Shown: positions 28,566 through 38,755, numbered from the stretch's first letter. The stretch is 64,000 nucleotides of DNA from Vibrio furnissii CIP 102972 (GCF_000176175.1 NZ_ACZP01000013.1:310001-374000), one strand, 5' to 3'. Notes: a model not told the origin generated them from the sequence alone. Program-made: numbers and translations.

Positions 28566-29537
28566 TTATGGTTTCTTCGCCACCAAAATCGCGCGACGTG
28601 GCGCTGGGTAGCCTTCGACCGTTTTACTTGGATCGTTCGGATCGATGTAATCCGGCAGCGAATTGTGTGTCATCCATTCCGTTGTGCGCTGTTCACCCAG
28701 CGACGTGACGTTCTCGTCCACGATGCGCACATCTTCAAAACCGACTTTTTCCAGCCACACTTTCAGTGCCGGTGCTGATGGGAAAAAGTATACGTTGCGC
28801 ATCTGTGCGTAGCGGTCGAACGGAACCAACACAGCGTTTTCGTCCCCTTCAATGACCAAGGTTTCCAAAATCAGTTCACCGCCGGAAATCAGCTGGTTTT
28901 TCAATTGGATCAGGTGATCGAGTGGGGAACGACGGTGATACAGTACGCCCATACTGAAGACAGTGTCAAAGGCTTCCAATTCAGGCAACTGTTCAATGCC
29001 CAGTGGGAGCAAGTGAATGTGCTGATTGTTGCCCATTAATTTGCGCACCGCTTCGAACTGGATCAAAAATAGCTCAGAAGGGTCGATGCCAATCACTTGA
29101 TGCGCGCCTTCACCCAGCATGCGCCACATGTGATAGCCATTACCACAACCCACATCCAATACGCTGCGGCCTTTCAAAGGCGAAATGTGCGGCAACAGAC
29201 GATCCCATTTCCAATCTGAGCGCCATTCGGTATCAATGTGGATGCCATGCAGATGGTATGGGCCTTTGCGCCACGGGTGGAACATTTTCAGCAAGCTTTC
29301 TAGCTTCTTCTGTTCACCGATGGGCAACGGTGATTGATTGCAGACACTCACCGAGTCTTTCAGGTCAATTGTGTCTGGTGTGAAGTCGGGAATCTTCTTC
29401 AAAGCACGCAACCAGCGATCAATATCCCCGTGGCCTTTTTCTTCCCAATCAGCCAATTGCTGTGGCAATACTTTGAGCCAAGGCTGCAGACGCGTGTCTT
29501 GCGCCAGCAGTGAATAAACGTTACCAAAGTCAAACAT
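28566..29537 (-). CDS. cmoB: tRNA U34 carboxymethyltransferase CmoB
   Basis: Uses carboxy-SAM to turn 5-hydroxyuridine-34 into cmo5U in tRNAs, widening wobble decoding. 323 residues, the usual length. SAM-fold motif I is [20 protein letters not shown] near residue 123; the family block [20 protein letters not shown] lies just before it. C-terminal [20 protein letters not shown] matches CmoB. It lies 90 bases downstream of cmoA, same direction, probably one operon. Confidence 0.95.
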   Translation of the reverse strand: MFDFGNVYSLLAQDTRLQPWLKVLPQQLADWEEKGHGDIDRWLRALKKIPDFTPDTIDLKDSVSVCNQSPLPIGEQKKLESLLKMFHPWRKGPYHLHGIHIDTEWRSDWKWDRLLPHISPLKGRSVLDVGCGNGYHMWRMLGEGAHQVIGIDPSELFLIQFEAVRKLMGNNQHIHLLPLGIEQLPELEAFDTVFSMGVLYHRRSPLDHLIQLKNQLISGGELILETLVIEGDENAVLVPFDRYAQMRNVYFFPSAPALKVWLEKVGFEDVRIVDENVTSLGEQRTTEWMTHNSLPDYIDPNDPSKTVEGYPAPRRAILVAKKP

Positions 29538-29627
29538 GGTGAGTTCCTAAATAGCGACATCATGCCCTGACATGATCAACAAAAAGCAAACCAGTTCCGT
29601 CAGGGCGAGGAACGCTTGCGAATTGAT

Positions 29628-30395
<768 letters not shown>

Positions 30396-30507
30396 TCAGG
30401 CTCAAGAAAAGGCGCGTATTTTATGAAAAATTTTGCCTGCTGTCATTAAGCGGGCGGTGTTTCTCATTAGCAAATGTCCTGCCATGAATTCAAGTGCAAG
30501 TGACGGG

Positions 30508-31374
30508 TTAGAACATCGCCAGTTGGTTGTTGCCATCTTGCGCTGGAAACGGTGCCAAGTCAGGCAGCGTCAAGGCTGCCTGCAATGAATGATAAAGTGT
30601 CGCTGCAAGCTCTGGCGCAAAATGATTGTCCGGCGTGTGAATCATCACATAAGGTTGTTTTCCGTCGCGGATCCACTGTGGTAACTTATGCAACCACGGT
30701 GCAAAGAAGGGCAGGTTTGCGTCATGCTCCGGGTGGCCGATGAATCGGATCATCGGTTTGCTGGCGGTCGCGATGGCATGTACGGGCACTTTGGGCTTCT
30801 TCATTTGCGCATCGATGATGACTTCGTTAGATGGCGGGGCGGCAAAAACGGGGCGACTGTCCATGATAATGCGGTCAATTTGCTCTTCCATCAGCCATTG
30901 ATTGAGCGCGCGTTCAGCGTCGCCTTTGGCAAAATACGCCATATGACGGACTTCGACGCCCAGTGGAAATTCACGCGGGAAATAACGGCGAAACTTTTTC
31001 AGCTGGTCAAGGTGCTCGGGGCCAAATGCTGCGGGCAATTGAATCGTCCACATTCCGACCCGGTCGTGCAGCGGTTCCATCAGTGTCATGAAGGTTTTCA
31101 GTTCATCCTGACACCCCAGCAGCAGGTGCTGATGCGTGATGCTTTTAGGCAGTTTAAAGGTAAAGCGGAACGCATCGTGGGTGGCCGCTTTCCAGTTCTG
31201 TACCGTGGCCGGCGATGGGGACGCATAAAACGTGGTGTTGCCTTCGACGGTATGAAAAACCTGCGCGTATTTCGCCAAACGTTCAGCCGCTTGCGTGCCG
31301 CTGCCATAAAAGCCGCTCTGCCAAGCAGGGTGCGACCACATCGTCAGTCCGAGTCGAAGAGGAAGGTCATTCAT
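30508..31374 (-). CDS. yecE: DUF72 family protein YecE
   Basis: 288 residues, TIM-barrel-like DUF72 family. It starts with LRLGLTMWSHPAWQSGFYG; conserved HTVEGNTTFYASPSPATVQNW-type block near residue 40-60 and VMIHTPDNHFAPELAATLYH near the C-terminus are characteristic. The biochemical activity is unknown. It is divergent from aspS, as in E. coli where yecE also neighbours aspS. No signal peptide. Confidence 0.88.
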   Translation of the reverse strand: MNDLPLRLGLTMWSHPAWQSGFYGSGTQAAERLAKYAQVFHTVEGNTTFYASPSPATVQNWKAATHDAFRFTFKLPKSITHQHLLLGCQDELKTFMTLMEPLHDRVGMWTIQLPAAFGPEHLDQLKKFRRYFPREFPLGVEVRHMAYFAKGDAERALNQWLMEEQIDRIIMDSRPVFAAPPSNEVIIDAQMKKPKVPVHAIATASKPMIRFIGHPEHDANLPFFAPWLHKLPQWIRDGKQPYVMIHTPDNHFAPELAATLYHSLQAALTLPDLAPFPAQDGNNQLAMF

Positions 31375-31695
31375 GGTAATGGCTCAAATTCCGTTGCGGT
31401 TGGGCTGGTATGGGGCAGGATACGACAGATTGCGTCTTGACCCAAGTGACCTCGCATTTCGTCGACACTTGGGTATATAATCAGCGCCAATTTTACAGGG
31501 CGTCGATGCTTTAATCGCTGATTTGGCGGATTATTGTACTAAAAAACAGCGGCGCTTGATAAAACACAACAAATTGTATTCTGGAAGGTCGATCTTGATC
31601 GCCTTTCAGCGTATAAATGGAACTTTGCGCTGTGGCTTCAACGAGGAATCCACAGCTTAGAATTTGATGATTAATTAGAGATTGGGAATTTCATT
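31375..31695 (+). other. Long leader region upstream of aspS
   Basis: 321 bases between yecE and aspS without a gene. A TATATAAT -10-like box lies at 31474-31481 without a clear -35 partner. If used it gives an aspS leader of roughly 200 bases. That leader contains two small inverted repeats: AAGG(T)CGATC-TT-GATCGCCTT around 31585-31606 and GCTGTGG/CCACAGC (31629-31635 with 31650-31656). Their role is unknown. Confidence 0.45.
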
Positions 31696-33471
31696 ATGCG
31701 TAGCCATTATTGTGGTCACCTGAACAAGTCCCTCGCAGGACAAACTGTTGAGCTTTGCGGTTGGGTTAACCGCCGTCGTGATTTAGGCGGACTGATCTTC
31801 ATTGATATGCGAGATCGTGAAGGCGTCGTTCAGGTGGTTGTTGATCCCGATATGGCAGACGTTTTTGAAGTGGCAAACCAGCTTCGTAATGAATTCTGTA
31901 TCAAACTGACTGGCGAAGTACACGCTCGTCCTGACAGCCAAGTGAACAAAGACATGGCGACAGGCGAAATCGAAGTCTTGGCGAAAGGCCTACAGATCAT
32001 TAACCGTTCTGACGTTCTGCCACTCGACTTCAACCAGAAGAACTCGGAAGAGCAACGTCTGAAATACCGTTACCTAGACCTGCGTCGTCCTGAAATGAGC
32101 GATCGCATTAAACTGCGCGCGAAAGCATCAAGCTTTGTTCGCCGTTTCCTAGATACCAACGGTTTCCTCGACATCGAAACCCCAGTTTTGACTAAAGCAA
32201 CGCCAGAAGGTGCACGTGACTACTTGGTACCAAGCCGTGTTCACAAAGGTAAATTCTACGCGCTGCCACAATCTCCTCAGCTCTTTAAACAGTTGCTGAT
32301 GATGTCAGGCTTTGACCGTTACTACCAAATCGTTAAATGTTTCCGCGACGAAGATTTGCGTGCTGACCGTCAACCAGAATTCACTCAGATCGATATCGAA
32401 ACGTCATTCATGACGGCGGATCAAGTGCGTGCTGTGACTGAAAAAATGATTCGCGAAATGTGGCTTGAGCTGCTGAACGTGGATCTGGGCGATTTCCCTG
32501 TTATGCCATACAGCGAAGCGATGCGTCGTTTCGGTAGTGACAAACCAGACCTTCGTAACCCGATGGAACTGGTGGATGTGGCTGATCTGCTGAAAGAGGT
32601 CGATTTCAAAGTCTTCTCTGGCCCTGCGAACGATGAAAAAGGCCGTGTTGCGGCACTGCGCGTACCAGGTGGTGCGGCGCTGTCTCGTAAACAAATTGAT
32701 GAATACACGGCGTTTGTTGCGATTTACGGCGCGAAAGGTCTGGCATGGTTGAAAGTGAACGACCTAGCTGCAGGCATGGAAGGTATTCAATCGCCAGTAG
32801 CGAAATTCCTGAACGAAACGATCGTGTCGGCTATCCTTGAGCGCACTGGCGCACAAACTGGCGACATCATCCTGTTCGGTGCCGACAAAGCCAACGTGGT
32901 TTCTGAAGCACTGGGCGCGCTGCGTCTGAAAGTGGGTAAAGAGCTGAACATCACCAACGAATCTACTTGGGCACCACTGTGGGTGGTTGATTTCCCAATG
33001 TTTGAATCGGATGACGAAGGCAATGTGGCTGCAATGCACCACCCATTCACGTCACCACTGAACATGTCACCGGAAGAGCTGAAAGCAAATCCAGAAGGTG
33101 CGCTATCAAACGCGTACGACATGGTTCTAAACGGCTACGAAGTCGGCGGCGGTTCGGTACGTATTCACGATGCAACCATGCAAGCGGCGGTATTCGACCT
33201 GCTGGGCATTGATGCGGCAGAGCAACAACTGAAATTCGGCTTCCTGTTGGATGCACTGAAATTCGGTACGCCACCACATGCGGGTCTGGCGTTCGGTTTG
33301 GACCGTTTGGTGATGCTGCTGTGTGGTACCGAAAACATCCGTGATGTGATCGCGTTCCCTAAAACAACCGCAGCGGCGTGTCTCCTGACTGATGCACCGA
33401 GCCTTGCAAACCCAGCTGCGCTGGATGAGCTGGCGATTGCCGTGACTGCGGCGAAAGAAAAAGCAGAATAA
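31696..33471 (+). CDS. aspS: Aspartyl-tRNA synthetase
   Basis: Class IIb synthetase charging tRNA-Asp. 591 residues, bacterial type. The N-terminal OB anticodon-binding domain holds [20 protein letters not shown] near residue 18. The catalytic domain has motif 2 ([20 protein letters not shown] near 213), the bacterial GAD insertion (about 300-420) and motif 3 ([15 protein letters not shown] near 530). Start [10 protein letters not shown] is the family start. A single gene with its own terminator. Confidence 0.98.
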   Translation: MRSHYCGHLNKSLAGQTVELCGWVNRRRDLGGLIFIDMRDREGVVQVVVDPDMADVFEVANQLRNEFCIKLTGEVHARPDSQVNKDMATGEIEVLAKGLQIINRSDVLPLDFNQKNSEEQRLKYRYLDLRRPEMSDRIKLRAKASSFVRRFLDTNGFLDIETPVLTKATPEGARDYLVPSRVHKGKFYALPQSPQLFKQLLMMSGFDRYYQIVKCFRDEDLRADRQPEFTQIDIETSFMTADQVRAVTEKMIREMWLELLNVDLGDFPVMPYSEAMRRFGSDKPDLRNPMELVDVADLLKEVDFKVFSGPANDEKGRVAALRVPGGAALSRKQIDEYTAFVAIYGAKGLAWLKVNDLAAGMEGIQSPVAKFLNETIVSAILERTGAQTGDIILFGADKANVVSEALGALRLKVGKELNITNESTWAPLWVVDFPMFESDDEGNVAAMHHPFTSPLNMSPEELKANPEGALSNAYDMVLNGYEVGGGSVRIHDATMQAAVFDLLGIDAAEQQLKFGFLLDALKFGTPPHAGLAFGLDRLVMLLCGTENIRDVIAFPKTTAAACLLTDAPSLANPAALDELAIAVTAAKEKAE

Positions 33472-33480
33472 GCATTTGAT

Positions 33481-33505
33481 AGGGTGGCTTAGCCACCCTT
33501 TTTTA
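33481..33505 (+). terminator. Terminator of aspS
   Basis: Stem AGGGTGGC (33481-33488) with GCCACCCT (33492-33499), loop TTA, followed by Ts. Confidence 0.9.
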
Positions 33506-33600
33506 TTGATGATCGCGCAAATGTGAAGCGAGTGATGGCCGTGATGCGGCCTGTTTGCTTATCATTGCGCGAATTTTAGTTTTAGACAGGAAACAGCACT

Positions 33601-34179
33601 TTGGCTCAGATGTATTTTTATTACTCGGCAATGAACGCGGGTAAGTCGACCACACTGCTTCAATCATCGTTTAACTATCAAGAACGCGGCATGACGCCCG
33701 TGATCTTCACCGCGGCGATCGATGATCGTTTTGGCGTGGGTAAAGTGAGTTCTCGAATCGGCTTAGAAGCGGATGCACATCTCTTTACCTCGGACACCAA
33801 TCTGTTTGATGCCATCAAGCAACTGCATCAAAACGAAAAACGTCATTGTGTGTTGGTGGATGAGTGTCAGTTTCTGACCAAAGAGCAAGTTTATCAACTG
33901 ACCGAAGTGGTGGATAAACTCGATATTCCCGTACTCTGCTACGGTTTGCGCACTGACTTTTTGGGGGAGCTGTTTGAAGGCAGTAAATACCTGTTGTCGT
34001 GGGCAGATAAACTGATTGAGCTGAAAACCATTTGTCATTGTGGGCGCAAAGCCAACATGGTGATCCGCACGGATGAGCATGGCAATGCGATTTCCGAAGG
34101 TGACCAAGTGGCGATTGGTGGTAACGACAAATACGTGTCGGTGTGTCGTCAGCATTATAAAGAAGCGTTGGGGCGCTAA
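33601..34179 (+). CDS. tdk: Thymidine kinase (type II)
   Basis: Phosphorylates thymidine in the salvage pathway. 192 residues. The P-loop is [14 protein letters not shown] near residue 9; LVDECQFLT is Walker B; the lasso/zinc segment shows CHCGRKANM and a later C-R-Q-H. The start is a TTG at 33601, 7 bases after AGGAAA (33588-33593), and gives [15 protein letters not shown] as in other Vibrio Tdk. The ATG at 33610 would leave only a 16-base spacing. Single gene. Confidence 0.95.
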   Translation: MAQMYFYYSAMNAGKSTTLLQSSFNYQERGMTPVIFTAAIDDRFGVGKVSSRIGLEADAHLFTSDTNLFDAIKQLHQNEKRHCVLVDECQFLTKEQVYQLTEVVDKLDIPVLCYGLRTDFLGELFEGSKYLLSWADKLIELKTICHCGRKANMVIRTDEHGNAISEGDQVAIGGNDKYVSVCRQHYKEALGR

Positions 34180-34200
34180 GCTGCCATTGTCTTTCTCGAT

Positions 34201-34228
34201 AAAAAGGATGGGGTGACCCATCCTTTTT
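34201..34228. terminator. Bidirectional terminator between tdk and the YdcF-like gene
   Basis: Perfect 12-bp stem AAAAAGGATGGG (34201-34212) with CCCATCCTTTTT (34217-34228), loop GTGA. Confidence 0.9.
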
Positions 34229-34289
34229 TGCGTTTGGTCCCCGAACCACTGAATCTCTGAACCAGTGAACCGATGGCGGGTGACTTGGT

Positions 34290-34928
34290 TTACGCAACCA
34301 GCGGTTTGAGTGCCTGATAGGCTTGCATCACCGCTTCCGGGATCGGCTGCTCAATTTGATAGCCTTTTTCGGGGTAGTGCTGAATGCGTTCGAAATCGCC
34401 AATCATGGCGTAGAGCACGAAATCGAGCGTCAAATCTTCAGTCAGGTAGTCAAAGAAGGTGCCGCCCATGGAAGTGACTTGTAACGAATCAATCGCGTCA
34501 GGCCATTGCTTCATGAAGGTCGCGTAAGCGCGGCGTTCCATGTACGGTTTTTGCACCAGAATGATTTTACGAGGGTGAATGCCTTTTTTCTGCAGCAGTT
34601 CATGCGTGAAGCGCACGTTCTCGCCGCTGTTGGTTGAACGCGGTTCGAGTAACAAAGCGTCAGAAGGCACGCCGCAATCTTTCGCCACTTGGGCAAAGGT
34701 GACGGCTTCGCTGTGTTTAAAAATGCCATCGGTAAAACGACCGTGGCCGCCGGAGAACACAATCAGCGGCGCCAAGCCTTTGTGATAGGCGGCGGCTGCG
34801 ATTTCAGCGACTCGGGTATCGTTGCTGCCCGGGACGAAAATGACATCGGCAGCGGTCAGCTGATGTCCCATTTGCATGTATTGCCAAAGCGTTTCGAGAT
34901 GCTGATATAGATGTTTACTCATCGCCAT
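34290..34928 (-). CDS. YdcF-like DUF218 protein
   Basis: 212 residues, cytoplasmic. DUF218 motifs: VIFVPGSNDTRVAEIAAAAY near residue 27, LIVFSGGHGRFTDGIFKHSE near 55, and EPRSTNSGENVRFTHELLQ near 93; this cytoplasmic type resembles E. coli YdcF. Unlike ElyC it has no membrane helices. The ATG at 34928 has GGAGG (34935-34939) 6 bases upstream and overlaps the SDR gene by 14 bases; a second ATG at 34922 is possible. It is last in a leftward LysR-SDR-YdcF unit. YdcF binds SAM in vitro in E. coli, but the physiological role is unknown. Confidence 0.82.
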   Translation of the reverse strand: MAMSKHLYQHLETLWQYMQMGHQLTAADVIFVPGSNDTRVAEIAAAAYHKGLAPLIVFSGGHGRFTDGIFKHSEAVTFAQVAKDCGVPSDALLLEPRSTNSGENVRFTHELLQKKGIHPRKIILVQKPYMERRAYATFMKQWPDAIDSLQVTSMGGTFFDYLTEDLTLDFVLYAMIGDFERIQHYPEKGYQIEQPIPEAVMQAYQALKPLVA

Positions 34929-35745
34929 TGAAGGCCTCCAGAGTGTGTGAATAGTGAAACTGATATCCCGCCTGAACCAATTTGTCGCTGACAATGTGTT
35001 TATCGGCAATCTGGACCACTGGCGGCAGTGCCTCGTTGGAAGCGGCGGCTTGCAACGCGGCTTGATAAAATTCTGCTTTGCTCACGGTATTGGGCGTCGT
35101 GGCATTGACCACCTCCCGAGACAGGTGTTCAACGGCAAAGGTCACGGCGCCGACAGCGTCGGTCAGATGCAACATGTTCGCTGGTGCTAATGCACTGACT
35201 TGCTTTAACCGGGCGGCAAAGCGAGCCGGGTGACGGCTTGGGCCAATCAGGCCGCTACAGCGGACAATCGCATAATCTAGCCCTGAGTCTATGATGCTTT
35301 GCTCGGCTTGCAACATCACTTTTGCGTTGGCTGAGAAATCTGGCTCAGAGAGTGCCAGCGCAAGCGTTGCTTTTGCTTCATTCATCGGTTCTGCTCGGTC
35401 TGGATAGACGGTGGTTGAGCTGACCATCACCAACTTTTTGCACTGCGCGACTTTGGCTGCATTGGCCAGGTCTTGCCACTGCTTGGCGTATTCTGCCCCT
35501 TGTCCGCGTCGAAATCCCGGAGGGAAACTACCCACCACAGTATCGCAACCCAATGACGCGATTATGTCAGCTAAATGATCCGATTGACTGAGATCGCAAA
35601 TAAACCCGTGGATGCCGTGTTGTGTCAGTTCGTCAACGCCTTGTTGAGATGTGCGGCTCGCACTGACCTGATACCCAAGCGATTGAAGATGTTTCGCCAG
35701 TGGCAAACCCAGCCAGCCAGCACCGATGATGGCGATATGCGTCAT
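34915..35745 (-). CDS. NAD(P)-binding SDR/epimerase-like protein (YeeZ type)
   Basis: 276 residues with an N-terminal Rossmann motif IAIIGAGWLGLPLAKHL (Gly-x-Gly-x-x-Gly) and a VSSTTVYPD element near residue 109 resembling the extended-SDR Ser-Thr-x-Tyr active site, but the usual Tyr-x-x-x-Lys spacing is not obvious (later region reads KVMLQAEQSIIDSGLDYAIVR). Similar to E. coli YeeZ. Substrate unknown. It overlaps the LysR gene by 4 bases upstream and the YdcF-like gene by 14 bases downstream, so all three are co-translated. Confidence 0.82.
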   Translation of the reverse strand: MTHIAIIGAGWLGLPLAKHLQSLGYQVSASRTSQQGVDELTQHGIHGFICDLSQSDHLADIIASLGCDTVVGSFPPGFRRGQGAEYAKQWQDLANAAKVAQCKKLVMVSSTTVYPDRAEPMNEAKATLALALSEPDFSANAKVMLQAEQSIIDSGLDYAIVRCSGLIGPSRHPARFAARLKQVSALAPANMLHLTDAVGAVTFAVEHLSREVVNATTPNTVSKAEFYQAALQAAASNEALPPVVQIADKHIVSDKLVQAGYQFHYSHTLEAFNGDE

Positions 35746-36632
35746 TGTGATTGTCCTTTAAACAGTTGGCGCAGCAGTTCACGAGTGCGCTGATGAATGG
35801 AATCTTGAGCGTATTGATGATGTTGAATGACATCGACGTTGGTGTACCAAGCCAGTTGCTCAAAAGCGACCGGCACACGCACCAGCCGACCGACCTCGAT
35901 TTCCGCTTGTGCAAGGTGCGTTGGAAGCAGGCACCAACCAAAACCATGAATCGCTAAGTCCAGCAACAAATAGTAGTTGTCAGCGTACCACACATCGGGA
36001 CTGTGCGGCTGATGAAAACTGCTGGCGGTGTAGTTGCGCGAACGAACCGCCAATTGCCGGTGCAGGCGCAGTGTGTCGATGTGCGGGGCGACGGATTGGG
36101 CGAGGGCGTGTTGACTCGAAACGTAGACATCAAACTTAATCGAACCGATGGATTCAAAATCGATCGTCTCAGGCAGCGCTAACTCACTGAAAATTAATCC
36201 GCACGTGGCACGGCCACTTTCAATCATTTCAATCACGTCTTTACTCGAAGCACTTAAGCATTCCAGCTCTATCAAGGGAAATTCGGTTTCGAGTGCAGTC
36301 AGCAGTGAGGTGAGCCCCGACAGTAAAATGCCTTCATCGAGCGCCAACGTCAGTTGCTGGCTGCCTTGCAAAGACAGCCCCGTGGCTTGTTGGATCAGAC
36401 GCTTGTGCTGCTGCACCGTCGCTTGGGCGTAGGGCAGTAGCTTATGCCCGGCAGGGGTGAGTACCGGATAACGTCCTTGGCGTTCAAACAGTTGGCTGTT
36501 GCAATCGATCTCCAAATTCATCACATGTTGACTGATGGCCGATTGCACTTTGCCCAGTTTACGTGCAGCGCTGGAAAAAGAGCCACACGCTGCGGTGGCG
36601 ATGAACGCTTCAAGCTGCTCAATACTAAACAT
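35742..36632 (-). CDS. LysR-family transcriptional regulator
   Basis: 296 residues. The N-terminal winged helix-turn-helix (MFSIEQLEAFIATAACGSFS...ARKLGKVQSAISQHVMNLE) is followed by a LysR substrate-binding domain (about 90-290). It is divergent from the PACE efflux gene with only 85 bases between the two ATGs, the arrangement of AceR-AceI in Acinetobacter, so it may control the pump. It is also the first gene of a unit with an SDR and a YdcF-like protein. The effector is unknown. Confidence 0.9.
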   Translation of the reverse strand: MFSIEQLEAFIATAACGSFSSAARKLGKVQSAISQHVMNLEIDCNSQLFERQGRYPVLTPAGHKLLPYAQATVQQHKRLIQQATGLSLQGSQQLTLALDEGILLSGLTSLLTALETEFPLIELECLSASSKDVIEMIESGRATCGLIFSELALPETIDFESIGSIKFDVYVSSQHALAQSVAPHIDTLRLHRQLAVRSRNYTASSFHQPHSPDVWYADNYYLLLDLAIHGFGWCLLPTHLAQAEIEVGRLVRVPVAFEQLAWYTNVDVIQHHQYAQDSIHQRTRELLRQLFKGQSQ

Positions 36633-36717
36633 ATCGCTTTTACCGATGGTATCTAACTTATATCTATCGCAATACTAGATGAAAATGACGTCGTGTCCAC
36701 AGTCGGAGCGACGAATC

Positions 36718-37146
36718 ATGTCTAACCAAGAGCGTTTATTTCACGCCATCAGCTTTGAGTTGATGGCTTTACTATTTGTCGTGCCATTGGGCGCGTTGTT
36801 ATCGGGGAAAAGTGGCGGCAGCATGGCCGCGATTGGGATCGGGTTGAGTCTTTTTACCGTGGTTTGGAACTACCTTTATAACGTGGGGTTTGACCGCCTG
36901 TTTGGGGCTGATCGCACGCAGCGCAAAGCAAAGATTCGAGTGTGGCATGCGGTGGGCTTTGAAGGTAGCTTGGTGTTTGTCACGGTGCCTGTGATTGCGT
37001 GGTTCTTGCAAGTGTCGTGGTCGACCGCGCTGCTGCTGGAAGCCGGATTCCTGACGTTTTTCTTCTTCTATACGATTGCGTTCAACTGGGGTTACGACAA
37101 ACTTCAACCTTATCAACGTTGGGTGGTTGCCACCAAAATGCAGTAG
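36718..37146 (+). CDS. PACE-family efflux transporter
   Basis: 142 residues with four hydrophobic helices (about 13-30, 35-57, 77-98, 105-125). The tandem BTP repeats carry the PACE hallmarks: ERLFHAISFE (repeat 1) and RVWHAVGFEGSLV (repeat 2), WNYLYNVGFDRLF, and FNWGYDKLQP. Members such as AceI export chlorhexidine, acriflavine or polyamines using proton exchange. The ATG at 36718 is favoured because it starts MSNQERLFHAISFE; an ATG at 36679 would add 13 residues reaching into the regulator's promoter. Single gene with a terminator. Confidence 0.9.
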   Translation: MSNQERLFHAISFELMALLFVVPLGALLSGKSGGSMAAIGIGLSLFTVVWNYLYNVGFDRLFGADRTQRKAKIRVWHAVGFEGSLVFVTVPVIAWFLQVSWSTALLLEAGFLTFFFFYTIAFNWGYDKLQPYQRWVVATKMQ

Positions 37147-37152
37147 ACACAA

Positions 37153-37176
37153 AAAGAGCGCCGATTGGCGCTCTTT
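37153..37176. terminator. Bidirectional terminator after the PACE gene
   Basis: Stem AAAGAGCGCC (37153-37162) with GGCGCTCTTT (37167-37176), loop GATT; serves the PACE gene and the convergent TIGR02647 gene. Confidence 0.85.
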
Positions 37177-37203
37177 CAGTTCGTTCGTGAGGTAATGAGA
37201 TAG

Positions 37204-37437
37204 TTAGGCGCTCAGCACGCGCAACAATCGATCGGCCTGTTCGGCCATGGCAATTCCTTCGTTGGTGAGGTAGCCACCATCGGGTTGAGTACAAAGCTGC
37301 TTCTCGAACAAGCGCTGAGCGGCACTTTGCGCCGCATCGGAGGCGTCGGTGTGAACTTTGATTCCTGTCGCGGCACTGCCGATATCAAACTGAAGTAACA
37401 GGTTCAGTTCGTCGAGATGCTGTTGAGAAAATTTCAT
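37204..37437 (-). CDS. TIGR02647-family small DNA-binding-like protein
   Basis: 77 residues, soluble. The sequence (LDELNLLLQFDIGSAATGIK, then AAQRLFEKQLCTQPDGGYLT) resembles the small TIGR02647 family found in Vibrio and Pseudomonas, annotated as DNA-binding from a predicted winged-helix. Function not established. AAGGG precedes the ATG with good spacing. It is a single gene convergent with the PACE gene. Confidence 0.7.
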   Translation of the reverse strand: MKFSQQHLDELNLLLQFDIGSAATGIKVHTDASDAAQSAAQRLFEKQLCTQPDGGYLTNEGIAMAEQADRLLRVLSA

Positions 37438-37670
37438 CGTGAGCCCTTCTTAATGATTGAATTAGGTTCACCATAGTCGTGTCATTTCGATCGCGCAATC
37501 ACTCCGAAACAGAAGTGTTATATCGAACTGTTATGATGCTTTTTTCGTCAGGTATTTCGTCAGTTTTGTAATCAGTCTGCTCAATGATATGAATCATCGT
37601 CATATCGAAATATGTGGCAATGGGTTTGGCAAAATGTGAATTAAATTGTCTTGTTTATCAGTGTAATAAA

Positions 37671-37684
37671 TTGATTTCTATCAA
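37671..37684. promoter_or_regulatory. FNR binding site upstream of focA
   Basis: TTGATTTCTATCAA is a perfect TTGAT-N4-ATCAA FNR consensus. It is 159 bases before the focA start used here, on the side facing focA, and fits oxygen-controlled expression of a formate channel. Confidence 0.8.
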
Positions 37685-37717
37685 AGTCAGTTTGAATGAA
37701 TAAGAAACTGAGGTGCT

Positions 37718-37774
37718 ATGAAAAAATTTAATTGGTCTCACGATAAAAACAAATTGAGTAAACATGCAAAATAG
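37718..37774 (+). CDS. Possible 18-residue peptide upstream of focA
   Basis: ATG at 37718 preceded by GAGG (37709-37713 region) opens MKKFNWSHDKNKLSKHAK and stops at 37774. The pattern F-N-W-S-x-D-K-N-K-L-S-K-H faintly recalls the first residues of BrnT toxins (F-x-W-D-x-x-K-x-x-N-x-x-K-H), so it may be a remnant, a leader peptide, or chance. The same bases contain TGCTATGAA, which could be an extended -10 box instead. Confidence 0.25.
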   Translation: MKKFNWSHDKNKLSKHAK

Positions 37775-37842
37775 CCCTTGAATAAAAGAGGAAATCGGGC
37801 GATTATCCGCCACTCTTCTGAATGTATCAAAATGTAACAACT

Positions 37843-38685
37843 ATGAACCTCAACCAATTCGACTCTTTATTGCCGCCGCAAATGGCTGAACGTGCTGCAG
37901 ATACGGGGGTGGGCAAAGCGACTAAAGCGGCCTACAAATCGTTCCTTCTCGCTATCTCCGCAGGTATTCATATCGGTATTGCTTTTGTCTTCTATACAGT
38001 CGTGACCACAGGCGCGCAGGACATGCCTTACGGCGTGACCAAGCTGCTGGGCGGACTGGCTTTCAGTTTAGGCCTGATTCTGGTTGTGATCACCGGTGGT
38101 GAACTGTTTACCAGTAGCGTGTTAACGCTGGTGGCCAAAGCGAGTGGTAAAATCTCGTGGATGCAGTTGGTTAAGAACTGGATCGTGGTTTACTTCGGTA
38201 ACATGGCGGGCTCCATTCTGCTGGTGATTATCATGCTGGCAACCAAACAATACATGGAAGATGGCGGTTTGCTGGGGCTGAACGCGATGGCGATTTCCCA
38301 ACATAAACTGCATCACACCTTTATTCAGGCGTTTTCTTTGGGCCTGATGTGTAACATTCTGGTGTGCCTGGCAGTTTGGATGACGTTCAGTGCGCGTTCC
38401 CTGACCGACAAAGTGATGGTGATGATTCTGCCTGTGGCGATGTTTGTGTCGTCCGGCTTTGAACACTGTATTGCGAACATGTTCCAAGTGCCTATGGCAA
38501 TTGGCATTAAATACTTTGCGCCGGAAGCGTTCTGGCAAATGACGGGTGCTGACATTGCACAGTATGCCGACCTCAACTTTATGACGTTCTTCGTCAACAA
38601 CCTGATTCCGGTGACGCTGGGTAACATCGTCGGCGGTGGGGTGTTTGTCGGTATGTGGTACTGGCTGATCTACTTGAAAGACTGA
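37843..38685 (+). CDS. focA: Formate channel FocA (formate/nitrite transporter family)
   Basis: 280 residues, six helices, pentameric FNT family, moving formate across the inner membrane during anaerobic growth. Visible motifs are AAYKSFLLAISAGIHIGIAF near residue 27, LGLILVVITGGELFTSSVLT near 80 (omega-loop region), GNMAGSILL near 120 and SSGFEHCIANMFQVPMAIG near 206-224 carrying the pore His (GFEH). The ATG at 37843 gives MNLNQFDSLLPPQMAERA as in V. cholerae FocA; an in-frame ATG at 37822 would add seven residues. Neither has a strong ribosome site. pflB is not adjacent. Confidence 0.92.
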   Translation: MNLNQFDSLLPPQMAERAADTGVGKATKAAYKSFLLAISAGIHIGIAFVFYTVVTTGAQDMPYGVTKLLGGLAFSLGLILVVITGGELFTSSVLTLVAKASGKISWMQLVKNWIVVYFGNMAGSILLVIIMLATKQYMEDGGLLGLNAMAISQHKLHHTFIQAFSLGLMCNILVCLAVWMTFSARSLTDKVMVMILPVAMFVSSGFEHCIANMFQVPMAIGIKYFAPEAFWQMTGADIAQYADLNFMTFFVNNLIPVTLGNIVGGGVFVGMWYWLIYLKD

Positions 38686-38720
38686 TGCGATAATCGCGAG
38701 TTGATGATCAAATGAATGAA

Positions 38721-38745
38721 AAACGCCACTTTGTGGCGTTTTTTG
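38721..38745 (+). terminator. Terminator of focA
   Basis: Stem AAACGCCAC (38721-38729) with GTGGCGTTT (38733-38741), loop TTT, then Ts. Confidence 0.9.
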
Positions 38746-38755
38746 TTTTTTACGG

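Larger units (their letters stand above)
37438..37842. other. Intergenic region upstream of focA
   Basis: 405 bases. It holds a perfect FNR site (37671-37684) and a tiny reading frame (37718-37774), both listed separately. The left part is A/T-rich with no other gene; ATGATATGAATCATCGTCATAT around 37583-37604 contains short dyads of no clear identity. Confidence 0.55.

Noticed and set aside
35745..36632. LysR protein as part of a horizontally acquired island with the PACE gene
   Set aside because: No mobile genes, repeats, tRNA or visible base-composition break flank the region.
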